Below are positions 36,405 through 45,714 of a stretch of 64,000 nucleotides of DNA, piece by piece. Where the stretch lies: assembly GCF_014773275.1 (NCBI RefSeq), contig NZ_JACWMW010000002.1, positions 992,001 through 1,056,000 of the forward strand. The letters are read 5' to 3'. The notes below the pieces were generated by a model, which had not been told where the DNA came from, ran no database searches, and was given only the letters and a program-made list of their open reading frames with translations. The translations under genes and the position numbers were made by a program. How positions within the stretch are numbered: the first letter of the stretch is position 1; each line of letters opens with the position of its first letter. The stretch is from Mucilaginibacter rigui (GTDB lineage: Bacteria > Bacteroidota > Bacteroidia > Sphingobacteriales > Sphingobacteriaceae).

Positions 36405-36785
36405 ATGTCCGAGAAGAAAAAATTCAACCTTGAGTACGAGATAAAATCGTCACCCAGAATACTATATACTTTCCTGAACGAAGCTAATGGCCTTACCCAA
36501 TGGTTTGCCGATGATGTAAGCGTACGCGACCAGATATACACTTTTACCTGGGATGATGAGAAGCAAAATGCAAAGCTTGTTGCTATTAAAGAGAATAAAC
36601 TGGTAAGGTTTAAATGGCTGGACGATGAACCCCAGTGTTATTTTGAGATGGAAATAATACAGGATGAGCTTACCAATGATGTAGCCCTGAGCATTACAGA
36701 TTTTGCCACAGAAGAAACCATTGCCGAACGTAAACAGATTTGGGATAACCAGATAGATTACCTGATAAGCACATTGGGCGCTTAA
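36405..36785 (+). CDS. START-like/SRPBCC domain protein
   Basis: This 126-residue protein has the AHSA1/START-like fold typical of Bacteroidota: YEIKSSPRILYTFLNEANGL, WFADDVSV, then FKWLDDEP. These proteins form a hydrophobic cavity, but no ligand is known. It is the first gene right of the tRNA and is commonly conserved near envelope genes in this group. The LptF/G-type permease follows in the same direction after 97 bases, probably from its own promoter. Confidence 0.88.
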   Translation: MSEKKKFNLEYEIKSSPRILYTFLNEANGLTQWFADDVSVRDQIYTFTWDDEKQNAKLVAIKENKLVRFKWLDDEPQCYFEMEIIQDELTNDVALSITDFATEETIAERKQIWDNQIDYLISTLGA

Positions 36786-36799
36786 AATTTTAATTTCCC

Positions 36800-36807
36800 T
36801 ATTTTTG
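36800..36807 (+). promoter_or_regulatory. Possible -7 box before the LptF/G permease
   Basis: TATTTTTG fits the Bacteroidota -7 consensus, with a weak TTGG 22 bases upstream. An inverted repeat, AGGTTTGCA-N14-TGCAAACCT (36819-36850), follows within the leader. Confidence 0.4.
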
Positions 36808-36882
36808 TATCTTGAAACAGGTTTGCAGGTAAACAATTATTTGCAAACCTAAACGTTTCATTGCCTGTATACAATTGCCCTG

Positions 36883-38304
36883 ATGAAGAAAATACATCTT
36901 TTACTGCTCAAATCATTTATAAGGCCTTTTATAGTAACCTTGCTAATAGTGATGTTTGTGCTGCTGATGTTGTTTTTGTTTAAATACATTGATGACCTTA
37001 TTGGCAAGGGCTTTCAATGGTATATTATCCTGGAGCTCATGATGTATAACTCGGCTACTAATGTGGCTATGGCGCTACCTCTCTCGGTATTGTTATCTTC
37101 CATCATGACCTACGGTAGCCTGGGCGAAAATTACGAGCTTGTAGCTATTAAATCTGCAGGGATATCCTTGCGCCGCGCTATGTACCCCATGATGATAGTA
37201 GTGCTGGTGCTTAGTATCGCAGCGTTTGCTTTTTCTGATTATATGCTGCCGGTGGCTAACCTTAAATACTACTCGTTATTATACGATGCCCGCAAGCAAA
37301 AATCGGCCGATTTGCTACCCGAGAATATCTTTAGTAACCGTTTTCCCGGCTACTCTATCCGTGTAAAAAGGAAAGACCCTGACGGCCAAACCCTGCGTGA
37401 TATCATGATCTATTCAAAGGGTAAGCTGGAGACTAACCAGGTTGTTACATTTGCAAAATCGGGCTTAATGTACCGTACTAAGGATGATCTTTACCTGGTG
37501 TTGAAATTATACGATGGCGTACGTTATGAAGAAGATGCGGGCGATGAAGGCTATAGGCCAAGGCAACAGCTAAGGCGTTTCAGGTTTAAGGAAACGGAGC
37601 AAAAACTTTCTCTTGAGGATTTTACAATACATCGCACCGATGAGAATGAGTTTCGCAATGCCTCAGCAATGATGAACCTGCGCCAGCTGCAACACTATAT
37701 AGATTCGGCAAATAAAGAAGTGGATAGCAATGTAAACGTTAATTATTCGCTCATTAGCCCTTATATTAAGTATACCACAGTGCCCGCAAAGTCGGCTAAT
37801 ATTAAAAAGCCTATCCCTGCAGATAGCATAAAAATAACTACAGTTAGCGAAAAAGCCAACGTATTTAATAATGCTTTAAGCGAGGTGCACCAAATACAGG
37901 ATGTTTTAAAGAACCGTACCGACAGGCATAAAGAAACATCAAAAAGCATACGCAGGTATGTTATGGAGTATCAAAAAAAGTTTACCCTTGGGGCCGCCTG
38001 TATTGTGTTGTTTTTAATTGGTGCTCCACTGGGGGCAATTATCCGTAAAGGGGGGCTGGGGTTACCGGTGGTAGTATCAGTGATCTTCTTTTTGATATAT
38101 TATATTATTGGCACCATTGGTGAAAAATCAGCCAAGGAGGGTGACCTGTCACCACTGATAGGCGCCTGGATAGCAATTGCAGTTTTATTCCCGATAGGGT
38201 TGTTCCTTACTTATAAAGCAGCTACAGATTCGGCCCTGTTTGATGCCGATATATATAAGCGTTTCTTTAAGCGCTTTAGCCTGCGTAAAACCAAGGCTGT
38301 ATAG
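36883..38304 (+). CDS. LptF/LptG-family permease (YjgP/YjgQ)
   Basis: This 473-residue inner-membrane component of the lipopolysaccharide exporter has three N-terminal membrane segments, a periplasmic jellyroll-like region (about residues 130-330) and three C-terminal segments (about 365-455). With LptB it extracts LPS and feeds the Lpt bridge. Bacteroidota proteins of this type are not cleanly split into LptF and LptG by eye, so no symbol is given. The periplasmic part is longer than in E. coli, which is usual in the phylum. RibBA follows after about 100 bases. Confidence 0.9.
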   Translation: MKKIHLLLLKSFIRPFIVTLLIVMFVLLMLFLFKYIDDLIGKGFQWYIILELMMYNSATNVAMALPLSVLLSSIMTYGSLGENYELVAIKSAGISLRRAMYPMMIVVLVLSIAAFAFSDYMLPVANLKYYSLLYDARKQKSADLLPENIFSNRFPGYSIRVKRKDPDGQTLRDIMIYSKGKLETNQVVTFAKSGLMYRTKDDLYLVLKLYDGVRYEEDAGDEGYRPRQQLRRFRFKETEQKLSLEDFTIHRTDENEFRNASAMMNLRQLQHYIDSANKEVDSNVNVNYSLISPYIKYTTVPAKSANIKKPIPADSIKITTVSEKANVFNNALSEVHQIQDVLKNRTDRHKETSKSIRRYVMEYQKKFTLGAACIVLFLIGAPLGAIIRKGGLGLPVVVSVIFFLIYYIIGTIGEKSAKEGDLSPLIGAWIAIAVLFPIGLFLTYKAATDSALFDADIYKRFFKRFSLRKTKAV

Positions 38305-38342
38305 TTTTACAAATTACCGACCTTTATCATCTAATTATCGTA

Positions 38343-38350
38343 TAAATTTG
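38343..38350 (+). promoter_or_regulatory. Possible -7 box before ribBA
   Basis: TAAATTTG fits TAnnTTTG, 57 bases before the ribBA start. No matching TTTG box or FMN riboswitch is seen. Confidence 0.35.
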
Positions 38351-38406
38351 TTAAAGCATCGGCCAGCCGTAAACCGGATAAACCGATCCTCCAAAGAAAC
38401 ATAGAA

Positions 38407-39612
38407 ATGCTAAATACTATACCGGAAGCCATAGAAGCTATTAAAGCAGGTAAAACCATTATTGTTGTAGATGATGAAGACCGCGAAAACGAAGGCGATT
38501 TTTTAACGGCTGCCCGTAACGCCACGCCCGAAACCATCAACTTTATGGTAAAATATGGGCGCGGGCTGGTTTGCGCACCTATAACTACACAGCGAGCGCA
38601 TGAGCTTGAGCTGGAGCCGATGGTTAGTAAAAACACAACCTCGCACGAAACAAATTTCACCGTATCGGTAGATCTGTTGGGCAATGGCTGTACCACAGGT
38701 ATTTCGGCAACAGACCGATCAAAAACCACGCTGGCTTTAATTGACCCGGCAACCAAACCTGCCGACCTGGGAAGGCCCGGCCATATATTCCCGCTGATAG
38801 CTAAAGACGGTGGCGTTTTGCGCCGATCTGGCCATACCGAGGCAGCGATAGACCTATCTGTATTAGCAGGGTTTGAGCCCGCAGGCGTTATCTGCGAAAT
38901 AATGAAAGAAGACGGCGATATGGCGCGCTTACCTGAACTGTTGGTAATGGCCAAAGATTTCGACCTGAAAATAGTTTCTATAAAAGATTTGATCGCCTAT
39001 CGTTTAAACACCGAATCGTTGGTGCGTAAAGAGGTGTCTGTAAAAATGCCTACCGAATGGGGCAATTTTGATATGATAGCCTACACCCAACTGGATACCG
39101 GCGAGAACCATTTAGCACTTGTGAAAGGCGAATGGGAGCCCGGTGAGGCCGTAATGGTTCGTGTGCATAGCTCATGTGTTACGGGCGATATATTTGGCTC
39201 GTGCCGGTGCGATTGCGGCCCTCAGCTGCACAAGGCTATGGAGATCATCAGCAAAGAAGGTAAAGGCGTTATAGTATACATGAACCAGGAAGGCCGTGGC
39301 ATTGGGCTGGTTAATAAATTAAAAGCATACCATTTACAAGAGAACGGGCTGGATACCGTAGAGGCTAACATAAAACTGGGCTTCCAGATGGATCAGCGCG
39401 ACTATGGTATTGGTGCCCAAATATTACGAAGCCTGGGCATATCAAAAATGCGCCTGCTAACCAATAATCCTAAAAAGCGCGCGGGCCTTATCGGTTATGG
39501 GTTGGAAGTGGTGGAAAACCTGCCGATAGAAATAGCATCAAACCCGCATAATGAGGCTTACCTGCGTACCAAAAGGGATAAAATGGACCACGCTATTATG
39601 CGCGAGCATTAA
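38407..39612 (+). CDS. ribBA: Bifunctional riboflavin enzyme RibBA
   Basis: This 401-residue fusion catalyses the two entry steps of riboflavin synthesis. The N-terminal half (about 1-205) is 3,4-dihydroxy-2-butanone-4-phosphate synthase with [11 protein letters not shown]. The C-terminal half is GTP cyclohydrolase II with zinc ligands in [16 protein letters not shown] and the catalytic segment [10 protein letters not shown]. Length and motifs are complete. The stop codon directly abuts the stop of the convergent tamB-like gene, with no base between them and no visible terminator. Confidence 0.97.
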   Translation: MLNTIPEAIEAIKAGKTIIVVDDEDRENEGDFLTAARNATPETINFMVKYGRGLVCAPITTQRAHELELEPMVSKNTTSHETNFTVSVDLLGNGCTTGISATDRSKTTLALIDPATKPADLGRPGHIFPLIAKDGGVLRRSGHTEAAIDLSVLAGFEPAGVICEIMKEDGDMARLPELLVMAKDFDLKIVSIKDLIAYRLNTESLVRKEVSVKMPTEWGNFDMIAYTQLDTGENHLALVKGEWEPGEAVMVRVHSSCVTGDIFGSCRCDCGPQLHKAMEIISKEGKGVIVYMNQEGRGIGLVNKLKAYHLQENGLDTVEANIKLGFQMDQRDYGIGAQILRSLGISKMRLLTNNPKKRAGLIGYGLEVVENLPIEIASNPHNEAYLRTKRDKMDHAIMREH

Positions 39613-42600
39613 TTAGTCATCACCTTCGGTATCCTCACCGTTCTTGTCGTCTGATGATTTTGAGGGTGTTGGGGTTGTAATGTTTGTTGCCGGTACGGGT
39701 GCAGGCGTGGTTGGTGTTTTTTTACGGCCCTGCCTGAACATGTTACGCAGAAACTCGCCGAAAGTATCAAAATCGCGCTGGTAAACTAAACCAATACCGT
39801 TTACATATTGTGCGGTAAGGTTATCATTAATACTGTTTAATGTAGTGCTGTTAAGGGCACGGTAAGAGTACCTTGCCCTTAGGTTACCATCTTTACGTAT
39901 CAGGTATTGAATCTCAAAATCCTTTGTTAAAGTCCTGAAATCGGTATTCAGCAAGTTGGTGCGGTTGTTAAACAGATCGCTTGTGCCACTGTTTGAGTAT
40001 AAACTGCCGTTGATGATAAGCCTGTCATTTAAAAACTTCAATGACGCGCTTGCATCGTTGAACGACCGTATGTTTAAATCGAAGTACTTGATGTTTGATT
40101 GCGAGATAAAGCTGTTCAATTTATTAAAAGCGAATTCGCTCACAGCCTCGCCGGCAGTACCTAATACCTGGTTAGTTAAATTACTGCCGGTGCCGGATGC
40201 AAAGCTTCGCCTTACAATGATGCTTAGTGCCTGCTGGCTGCGATTATTATTGTCGGCAAGGTAAGTGTTCAGGTCGTCCTTGATTGATGGATCTACAGGG
40301 AAATTAAAGTTAAAATCGATGCTTGGTTGTAACAGCGATTTGGTCAAAATCAATTCAGCCTGTACCAGTACCTGTTTTGGCTGCGGCGCCTGCAAACCTG
40401 CGGCGGTGTATAGCGGTGCAATGTTTGTACGTACCTCGTATATCGCTTTTAGGTTTATCTCCGCGTTTGATGGGTTACCCGTCCAGCGGATATTTCCACC
40501 CTGGTTCACCACAAAGTTTTTACTGATGAAATCCTTGGCGGTAAACTCAAACTTGCCTGATGTGATCCCGAAATCGCCAAACATTTCAAAATCGCCAAGG
40601 CTGTTTATGTTCAGTTTTAAGTTACGCGCCTGCCCGGTGCCTTCAAGTACGCCATAGTCAGTACTAATCCTAACGGTTGTTTTCTCATCAACGGTTAAGT
40701 CAAAGTTCAGGGTAACACCATTAAAGGCGTTTTTCTTTTCAATAACTTTTCTGGTTGTATCATTATGGTTAACCCATCTTATAAAATCATAATCGGCAGC
40801 AGTTGCTGAAGTATTCAACGGAATATTAAATACCGTGCCTTCTTCGGTTGATGCCTTGATATCGATCTTCATGTTATCGATGGGGCCGGTAAAGCTAAAC
40901 GTGCCCGAGCCATAAGCCGTACCATAATAAAGGTGGTTATCTTTAAACGTAGTGTTAAGGGCCATCAGGTTATTGGCATCAAGCTTTATATCCAGTGTTG
41001 GGTTTGATATGTTATTCAGGTCAACCGTGCCGTTTGCCTCTCCTGTGCCGCCGCGGACATCCTTCAGTATCATTTTGTTGATCCTGATAACACTGTTGCT
41101 TACATCCAGCTTGTCATTAACGGTATAAGCTGTTTTTAAATAATTAACGGTAATGCCGGTGTTATTTAAAGATACATCACCATTTAGTTCGGGTTTTGAT
41201 GGCGAGCCGGATAGTTTAAGATTTGCAGATACAGATCCCTTTATATTCGAAACCAGATCCTTAATAAAAGGTTCAAATATGATGGCCTCGGTATGATCCA
41301 TCTTTACATCAAAATCAAGCTTGTCCTCGGTTTGTTTGCCCAATATGTATACACCTGCAACGTTCATGGTTTCAAGGCCACGGTTGGTAATATTTAATTT
41401 TACGTTGGCCAGCCCTTTATCGCTATCAAGGTCAGAAACAATTTTTACATTCCCTACCAGTGTTTTATTCATGGTAAGCGAATCAATAGACAGGTCGGCG
41501 TCTATCCCGGGTTTTTTAACAATGGAGTTTAATATTACATCGCCATTTAATGATCCTTTTAATAAAACGCCCGATGTTTTGGTGAGCTGATTAAGCGTAG
41601 CCATACTGAATTTCTCAAAAGTTACCTTCAGCTTATCCTCAGGATTGTCAGATATAAACCCATTTATTCGTACTTTTTGTTTGCCGTTTGATAGTTCGAA
41701 GCCCGATACCTGCGTTTTACCATCAAGTAAGCGGATCCTTACCTGATCTTGTATCTTCCAGTTCTCGCGCTCCAGTATCACATCAGAGGGCAGCACCGAT
41801 AGTTTGGCCGTTGTGTCTTTACCAAAAGCTACAAGGCCGTAAAGGTCTAACTGGTTGGCGGCGTCTTTATCTGATAATTTAACGTTGAAGTTTAAACTAT
41901 CATTCTTCAAAAAGTTGGTAACGTTTATGTTTTTAATGTAAAGGCTGTCGGTAAGATCAACCCGATTTAATGATATGTTGAGGCCCAGCATATCATCAGT
42001 TGTGCTTTCATCAATAATAAAATCATGAAACACAATTTTGCCGAGTTTTATGGTTTTAATATACCCGTTAAGTGTAGCCGTTTTGTTATTTGAGTTAAAT
42101 TTCCCTACAAAAGTACCCTGATCGGGTATTTTAAGATCAGGCATAAAAATAGCCGTTAATGGGTCGATATTTTTAAGGGTTAAATTAAAATCAAAATTTT
42201 GCGGTTTAGGGGTAGTAATATCCGTTTTTAGCGATGGGATATACTTTTTGGCGATGGTTTTGTAATAGGAAGGGAGTGTGGCCAAATCGTAGCTGCCCTT
42301 AATGCTGCCATCAGCAATGTCAGATTTTAAAGATATCAACCTTGCATCCCCCTTGCCGCTGGCTGTTAGCGCAAGCGAATCAACTACATAGTCTTGCCGT
42401 GGGTCGGTAACGCGAATTTTGGTTAACAAAATACTGCCGTCCAAATTATCGAGGTTATTGCCTGAGAAGTTGGTGTTAATATCGGTACTAAAAGTAATGG
42501 TATCTTTTAATAATTTAAGCTGTTGCAGCTTTGCATTACTAATGTTGCCGGTAATGGTGTATACAGGTAGTTTAGGGTTCAGGTTTATAAGGCCTGCCAG

Positions 42601-44082
42601 GTTAAGTTTTAAGTTCCTGTCGTTAATGGCAACTTTACCTTGTGCAGTTTTGTTTTTAAAAGTGCCGGCGGCGATCAGGTTGCTATAATTGTAACCCTTA
42701 AACTGAAAGGATGCTATTCGGGCGTCACCTTTTACATTAAGGTTTTTAATTTCATCGCCGCTGCCACTTAGGTTGGCAGATAGGGTTGTGCGGCCAACAG
42801 CGTTATTGTCAATTAACGCGCCCAGGTCAAAATTACTGGTGGTAACCTTACCGCTGTAGCTGGGTATACCGGCTTTGTTTATTTTCAGGTTAATATCAGG
42901 GTCAAACCGGCCAAGCTTTGTTTTAAAAGTACCAAAAGCAACAAAATCGTTTTGCAGGCCGGTAAATCTGCCGTTAAAGTTTACGTTGCCAAATTTGCCC
43001 ACCACATCGGGTACTTTTGCATTGGGCTTGCCGGTAAAGTGGCTGTACAAATAATCCAGGTCTTTTTTATTTGTGGCTATCTGGTCAAACCTCAGTTGCA
43101 TAAAGGTGTTATCCCAATCGGGCAGCCCGGTTAGGTTAAAATCGCCTTTAATAAAAGTGGCCTGCGCTGCCGTTATGGTAAGGCTTTTGGCTTTCAGGTT
43201 GTTTACCATACCGCGTACACGGCCATCCAGGCCAAGCTCAAACGTTGTTTTATCAAGCGAACTGGTGAAAAAGGCTATGTCTTTTGATGACAGGTGCGAC
43301 GTTTTAAAATCGGCATCCATAGTAACGGTGTTCTCAAAATTGTCAAAGTCATCAAACGATTTAAACTTCATTTTAAAGAAGTTTTTAACGTTGGAGTAGG
43401 CCGTGAGGATATTAAGGTTTTGCAGTAGTATCTGGTTGGTATCTATAGTGGCGTTGGCATTTAGGTTACGTACAAAAAAGCCGCTTTTCTCGCGCAGGGT
43501 CATGCCGCCTATCCTGGCCTTAAACAGGTGGTTTTGCAGGTCCATATTGCGGATGATGGTGCTGAAGTTGCTTACATCAACATCATTGAAATTTACGCCT
43601 TTTACCAGTTCGGTGCGCAAATAGTTTTTGTACCTGAAATGGAAATTATTGATCGTGATCTTCTCGAACGTCAGCGTCCAGGGTTTGCTTTTGGTTTTTG
43701 TGGTATCGCCCGAGTTGAAATAATCCAGTACGAATTTAAGATTAGTAGTGCTATCCTTTTGTTTTTTCAGGTAAAACGCACCGCTATCCAGTTGTATGGA
43801 AGCGAAATCTATCTTCTTTTTTTTGATGCTGTTAAAAATGGAAAAACCACTAAGCTCGACAGCCAGTTTTGGGGTGCTTAGCAGGGTGTCCTGTTGTTTA
43901 TCCAGTATATACAACCCCTCTAACACAACTGATGAAAAAGGCTTAATGTATAGGCTTTTTATATCAACCTTAGTGTTAAGTTCTTTTGATAAATATGCGG
44001 TGGCTTTTTTTGCAGCCCACGTTTGTACCGGCTTGTACTGAAAAAGCATTAAAATAATGCTTATCAGTAACAAAATTATCAA
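39613..44082 (-). CDS. tamB: TamB-like translocation/assembly module protein
   Basis: This very large AsmA-like protein (1489 residues) has one N-terminal membrane anchor and a long run of beta-strand repeats forming a groove across the periplasm. The conserved DUF490/TamB domain lies in the last 400 residues (TSGKFEFTAKDFISKNFVVNQGG, shown here in part). Such proteins move phospholipids to, or help insert proteins in, the outer membrane. The tail after about residue 1460 is rich in Pro, Thr and Asp. The listed start is a TTG inside the anchor. The frame is open further upstream without an ATG, so the true start may lie up to about 40 bases earlier at a rare codon. Confidence 0.9.
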   Translation of the reverse strand: MIILLLISIILMLFQYKPVQTWAAKKATAYLSKELNTKVDIKSLYIKPFSSVVLEGLYILDKQQDTLLSTPKLAVELSGFSIFNSIKKKKIDFASIQLDSGAFYLKKQKDSTTNLKFVLDYFNSGDTTKTKSKPWTLTFEKITINNFHFRYKNYLRTELVKGVNFNDVDVSNFSTIIRNMDLQNHLFKARIGGMTLREKSGFFVRNLNANATIDTNQILLQNLNILTAYSNVKNFFKMKFKSFDDFDNFENTVTMDADFKTSHLSSKDIAFFTSSLDKTTFELGLDGRVRGMVNNLKAKSLTITAAQATFIKGDFNLTGLPDWDNTFMQLRFDQIATNKKDLDYLYSHFTGKPNAKVPDVVGKFGNVNFNGRFTGLQNDFVAFGTFKTKLGRFDPDINLKINKAGIPSYSGKVTTSNFDLGALIDNNAVGRTTLSANLSGSGDEIKNLNVKGDARIASFQFKGYNYSNLIAAGTFKNKTAQGKVAINDRNLKLNLAGLINLNPKLPVYTITGNISNAKLQQLKLLKDTITFSTDINTNFSGNNLDNLDGSILLTKIRVTDPRQDYVVDSLALTASGKGDARLISLKSDIADGSIKGSYDLATLPSYYKTIAKKYIPSLKTDITTPKPQNFDFNLTLKNIDPLTAIFMPDLKIPDQGTFVGKFNSNNKTATLNGYIKTIKLGKIVFHDFIIDESTTDDMLGLNISLNRVDLTDSLYIKNINVTNFLKNDSLNFNVKLSDKDAANQLDLYGLVAFGKDTTAKLSVLPSDVILERENWKIQDQVRIRLLDGKTQVSGFELSNGKQKVRINGFISDNPEDKLKVTFEKFSMATLNQLTKTSGVLLKGSLNGDVILNSIVKKPGIDADLSIDSLTMNKTLVGNVKIVSDLDSDKGLANVKLNITNRGLETMNVAGVYILGKQTEDKLDFDVKMDHTEAIIFEPFIKDLVSNIKGSVSANLKLSGSPSKPELNGDVSLNNTGITVNYLKTAYTVNDKLDVSNSVIRINKMILKDVRGGTGEANGTVDLNNISNPTLDIKLDANNLMALNTTFKDNHLYYGTAYGSGTFSFTGPIDNMKIDIKASTEEGTVFNIPLNTSATAADYDFIRWVNHNDTTRKVIEKKNAFNGVTLNFDLTVDEKTTVRISTDYGVLEGTGQARNLKLNINSLGDFEMFGDFGITSGKFEFTAKDFISKNFVVNQGGNIRWTGNPSNAEINLKAIYEVRTNIAPLYTAAGLQAPQPKQVLVQAELILTKSLLQPSIDFNFNFPVDPSIKDDLNTYLADNNNRSQQALSIIVRRSFASGTGSNLTNQVLGTAGEAVSEFAFNKLNSFISQSNIKYFDLNIRSFNDASASLKFLNDRLIINGSLYSNSGTSDLFNNRTNLLNTDFRTLTKDFEIQYLIRKDGNLRARYSYRALNSTTLNSINDNLTAQYVNGIGLVYQRDFDTFGEFLRNMFRQGRKKTPTTPAPVPATNITTPTPSKSSDDKNGEDTEGDD

Positions 44083-44136
44083 TACGATGCTTAACGCTAT
44101 TTTAAGTGCTTTTTTAATAACTTTGTATTTAATTAG

Positions 44137-44189
44137 AAATTCAAAAGTAAAAATTCAAAAACGCACTAAGTGTTTTACTTTTTGAATTT
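44137..44189. repeat. Inverted repeat in the tamB/tsaD divergent gap
   Basis: AAATTCAAAAGTAAAA (44137-44152) is matched by its complement with one extra base at 44173-44189, leaving a loop of 20. It could form a hairpin in either transcript's leader. Function unknown. Confidence 0.4.
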
Positions 44190-44258
44190 ATTTATAATCT
44201 GCATCGAAAGTTTAGCCAATTTAATTGACTCTGAACTTTTGATCTTTTACTTAGCAAA

Positions 44259-45260
44259 GTGCCTGTAATATTAGGAATCGAATCTTCATGTGATGAAACC
44301 TCCGCTTCTGTTTGTGTGGATGGTGAGATATTGAGCAATGTTATTGCTAATCAAACCATTCATGAATTGTACGGGGGCGTTGTCCCTGAGCTTGCCTCAA
44401 GGGTTCATCAGCAAAATATTGTTCCGGCAGTACAACAAGCACTATTAAACGCAAAAGTAAGCAAAAATGATATTGATGCGGTAGCATTTACGCGTGGCCC
44501 GGGCCTTTTAGGTTCACTTTTAGTTGGTGTGTCGTTCGCAAAGGCGTTTGCGCTGGCAAAAAACCTGCCGCTTATTGATATTAACCACATGCAGGCGCAT
44601 ATTTTGGCGCATTTTATTGGCGAAAAAAAACCTGTATTCCCGTTTTTGTGCTTAACGGTATCGGGCGGGCACACGCAAATAGTTTTGGTGAAAGACTATT
44701 TTGATATGCAGGTAATTGGCCAAACGCTTGATGATGCTGCCGGTGAGGCGATGGATAAAACCAGCAAAATATTAGGCTTGCCATACCCGGGGGGCCCACT
44801 GATAGATAAACATGCGCGTACCGGTAACCCCGATGCATATAAATTCCCCGAGCCGCAAATACCCGGCTTTGACTTTAGCTTTAGCGGTGTTAAAACGTCT
44901 ATACTTTATTTTATTAGAGATAACGTTGCCGCCAACCCTGATTTTATACAACAAAACCTGGGCGATATTTGCGCCTCGGTAGAGAAGCGTATTGCCACCA
45001 TTTTGTTGAACAAACTAAAACGTGCTGCCGAAGAGTACGGTATTAAAGATATTGCACTGGCAGGTGGCGTATCCGCCAATACCGGGCTGCGCGAGGGGCT
45101 AACCAAACTTGGCGCAGAAAAAGGCTGGAACGTTTTTATCCCCAAATTTGAATACTGTACAGACAACGCGGCCATGATAGCCATTGCCGGTTATTATAAA
45201 TATTTAAAAGGCGAATTTGCAGGGCAGGCGATAGCCCCACTGGCAAGGATGCCGATGTAG
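44259..45260 (+). CDS. tsaD: tRNA threonylcarbamoyladenosine synthase TsaD
   Basis: This 333-residue ASKHA-fold enzyme transfers the threonylcarbamoyl group to A37 of ANN-decoding tRNAs, with TsaB and TsaE. Features: the opening ILGIESSCDETSASV, metal-binding histidines in NHMQAH (about residue 110), TVSGGHT and DDAAGEAMDK. The start is GTG at 44259, which gives the standard N-terminus. It diverges from the tamB-like gene. The length is normal. Confidence 0.97.
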   Translation: MPVILGIESSCDETSASVCVDGEILSNVIANQTIHELYGGVVPELASRVHQQNIVPAVQQALLNAKVSKNDIDAVAFTRGPGLLGSLLVGVSFAKAFALAKNLPLIDINHMQAHILAHFIGEKKPVFPFLCLTVSGGHTQIVLVKDYFDMQVIGQTLDDAAGEAMDKTSKILGLPYPGGPLIDKHARTGNPDAYKFPEPQIPGFDFSFSGVKTSILYFIRDNVAANPDFIQQNLGDICASVEKRIATILLNKLKRAAEEYGIKDIALAGGVSANTGLREGLTKLGAEKGWNVFIPKFEYCTDNAAMIAIAGYYKYLKGEFAGQAIAPLARMPM

Positions 45261-45286
45261 GCGCAACTATGAATTAGTGTGGAGGT

Positions 45287-45329
45287 GAATTAGTGATTTT
45301 TTGAGCACATAATTTACGATCACTAATTC
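45287..45329. repeat. Inverted repeat downstream of tsaD
   Basis: GAATTAGTGAT (45287-45297) and its exact complement (45319-45329) flank 21 bases. Related ATTAGTG/CACTAAT words recur nearby. No T-run follows directly, so terminator function is uncertain. Confidence 0.4.
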
Positions 45330-45359
45330 GCTAAATCATTAATTCACTAACTCGACACT

Positions 45360-45530
45360 ATGTCTATTCCTTCTTTTATATTCTGGGCGGTTTTTGTACT
45401 ACCACTTGTTGCATTTTTAGTATGGCTTATGCGCCAGGATAAACGTAAGGGCATAACAGGCCTTATTGTTTTAGCTATAACCGTGGTAGGCTGTATAGCC
45501 TATATGTACTGGAAAACCGGCGGTAAGTAA
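45360..45530 (+). CDS. 56-residue two-segment membrane protein
   Basis: ATG 45360 opens a frame with two membrane segments (FIFWAVFVLPLVAFLVWLM and GLIVLAITVVGCIAYMYW) joined by a basic loop (RQDKRKG). The pattern is typical of a real small inner-membrane protein. No family is recognised. It follows tsaD by about 100 bases, with an inverted repeat between. Confidence 0.6.
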   Translation: MSIPSFIFWAVFVLPLVAFLVWLMRQDKRKGITGLIVLAITVVGCIAYMYWKTGGK

Positions 45531-45714
45531 TAGCTACAACCGTTACACAATAGGTAAACATGACTAATTGTAATGCTGGGCTTGTTGAACCACCATATAA
45601 GTCTTTAACAGGCTCAGGCTGACAGCCCTGCAGCTTAAACAATAAGCCCCCTGCATTGCTACAGAGGGCTATTGAGAAAAAACACTTACAAAATGCCTAA
45701 CCGCTTTCTACCGG

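Noticed and set aside
45639..45674. Hairpin after the TIG lipoprotein gene as a terminator
   Set aside because: Imperfect stem and no T-run on the minus strand.
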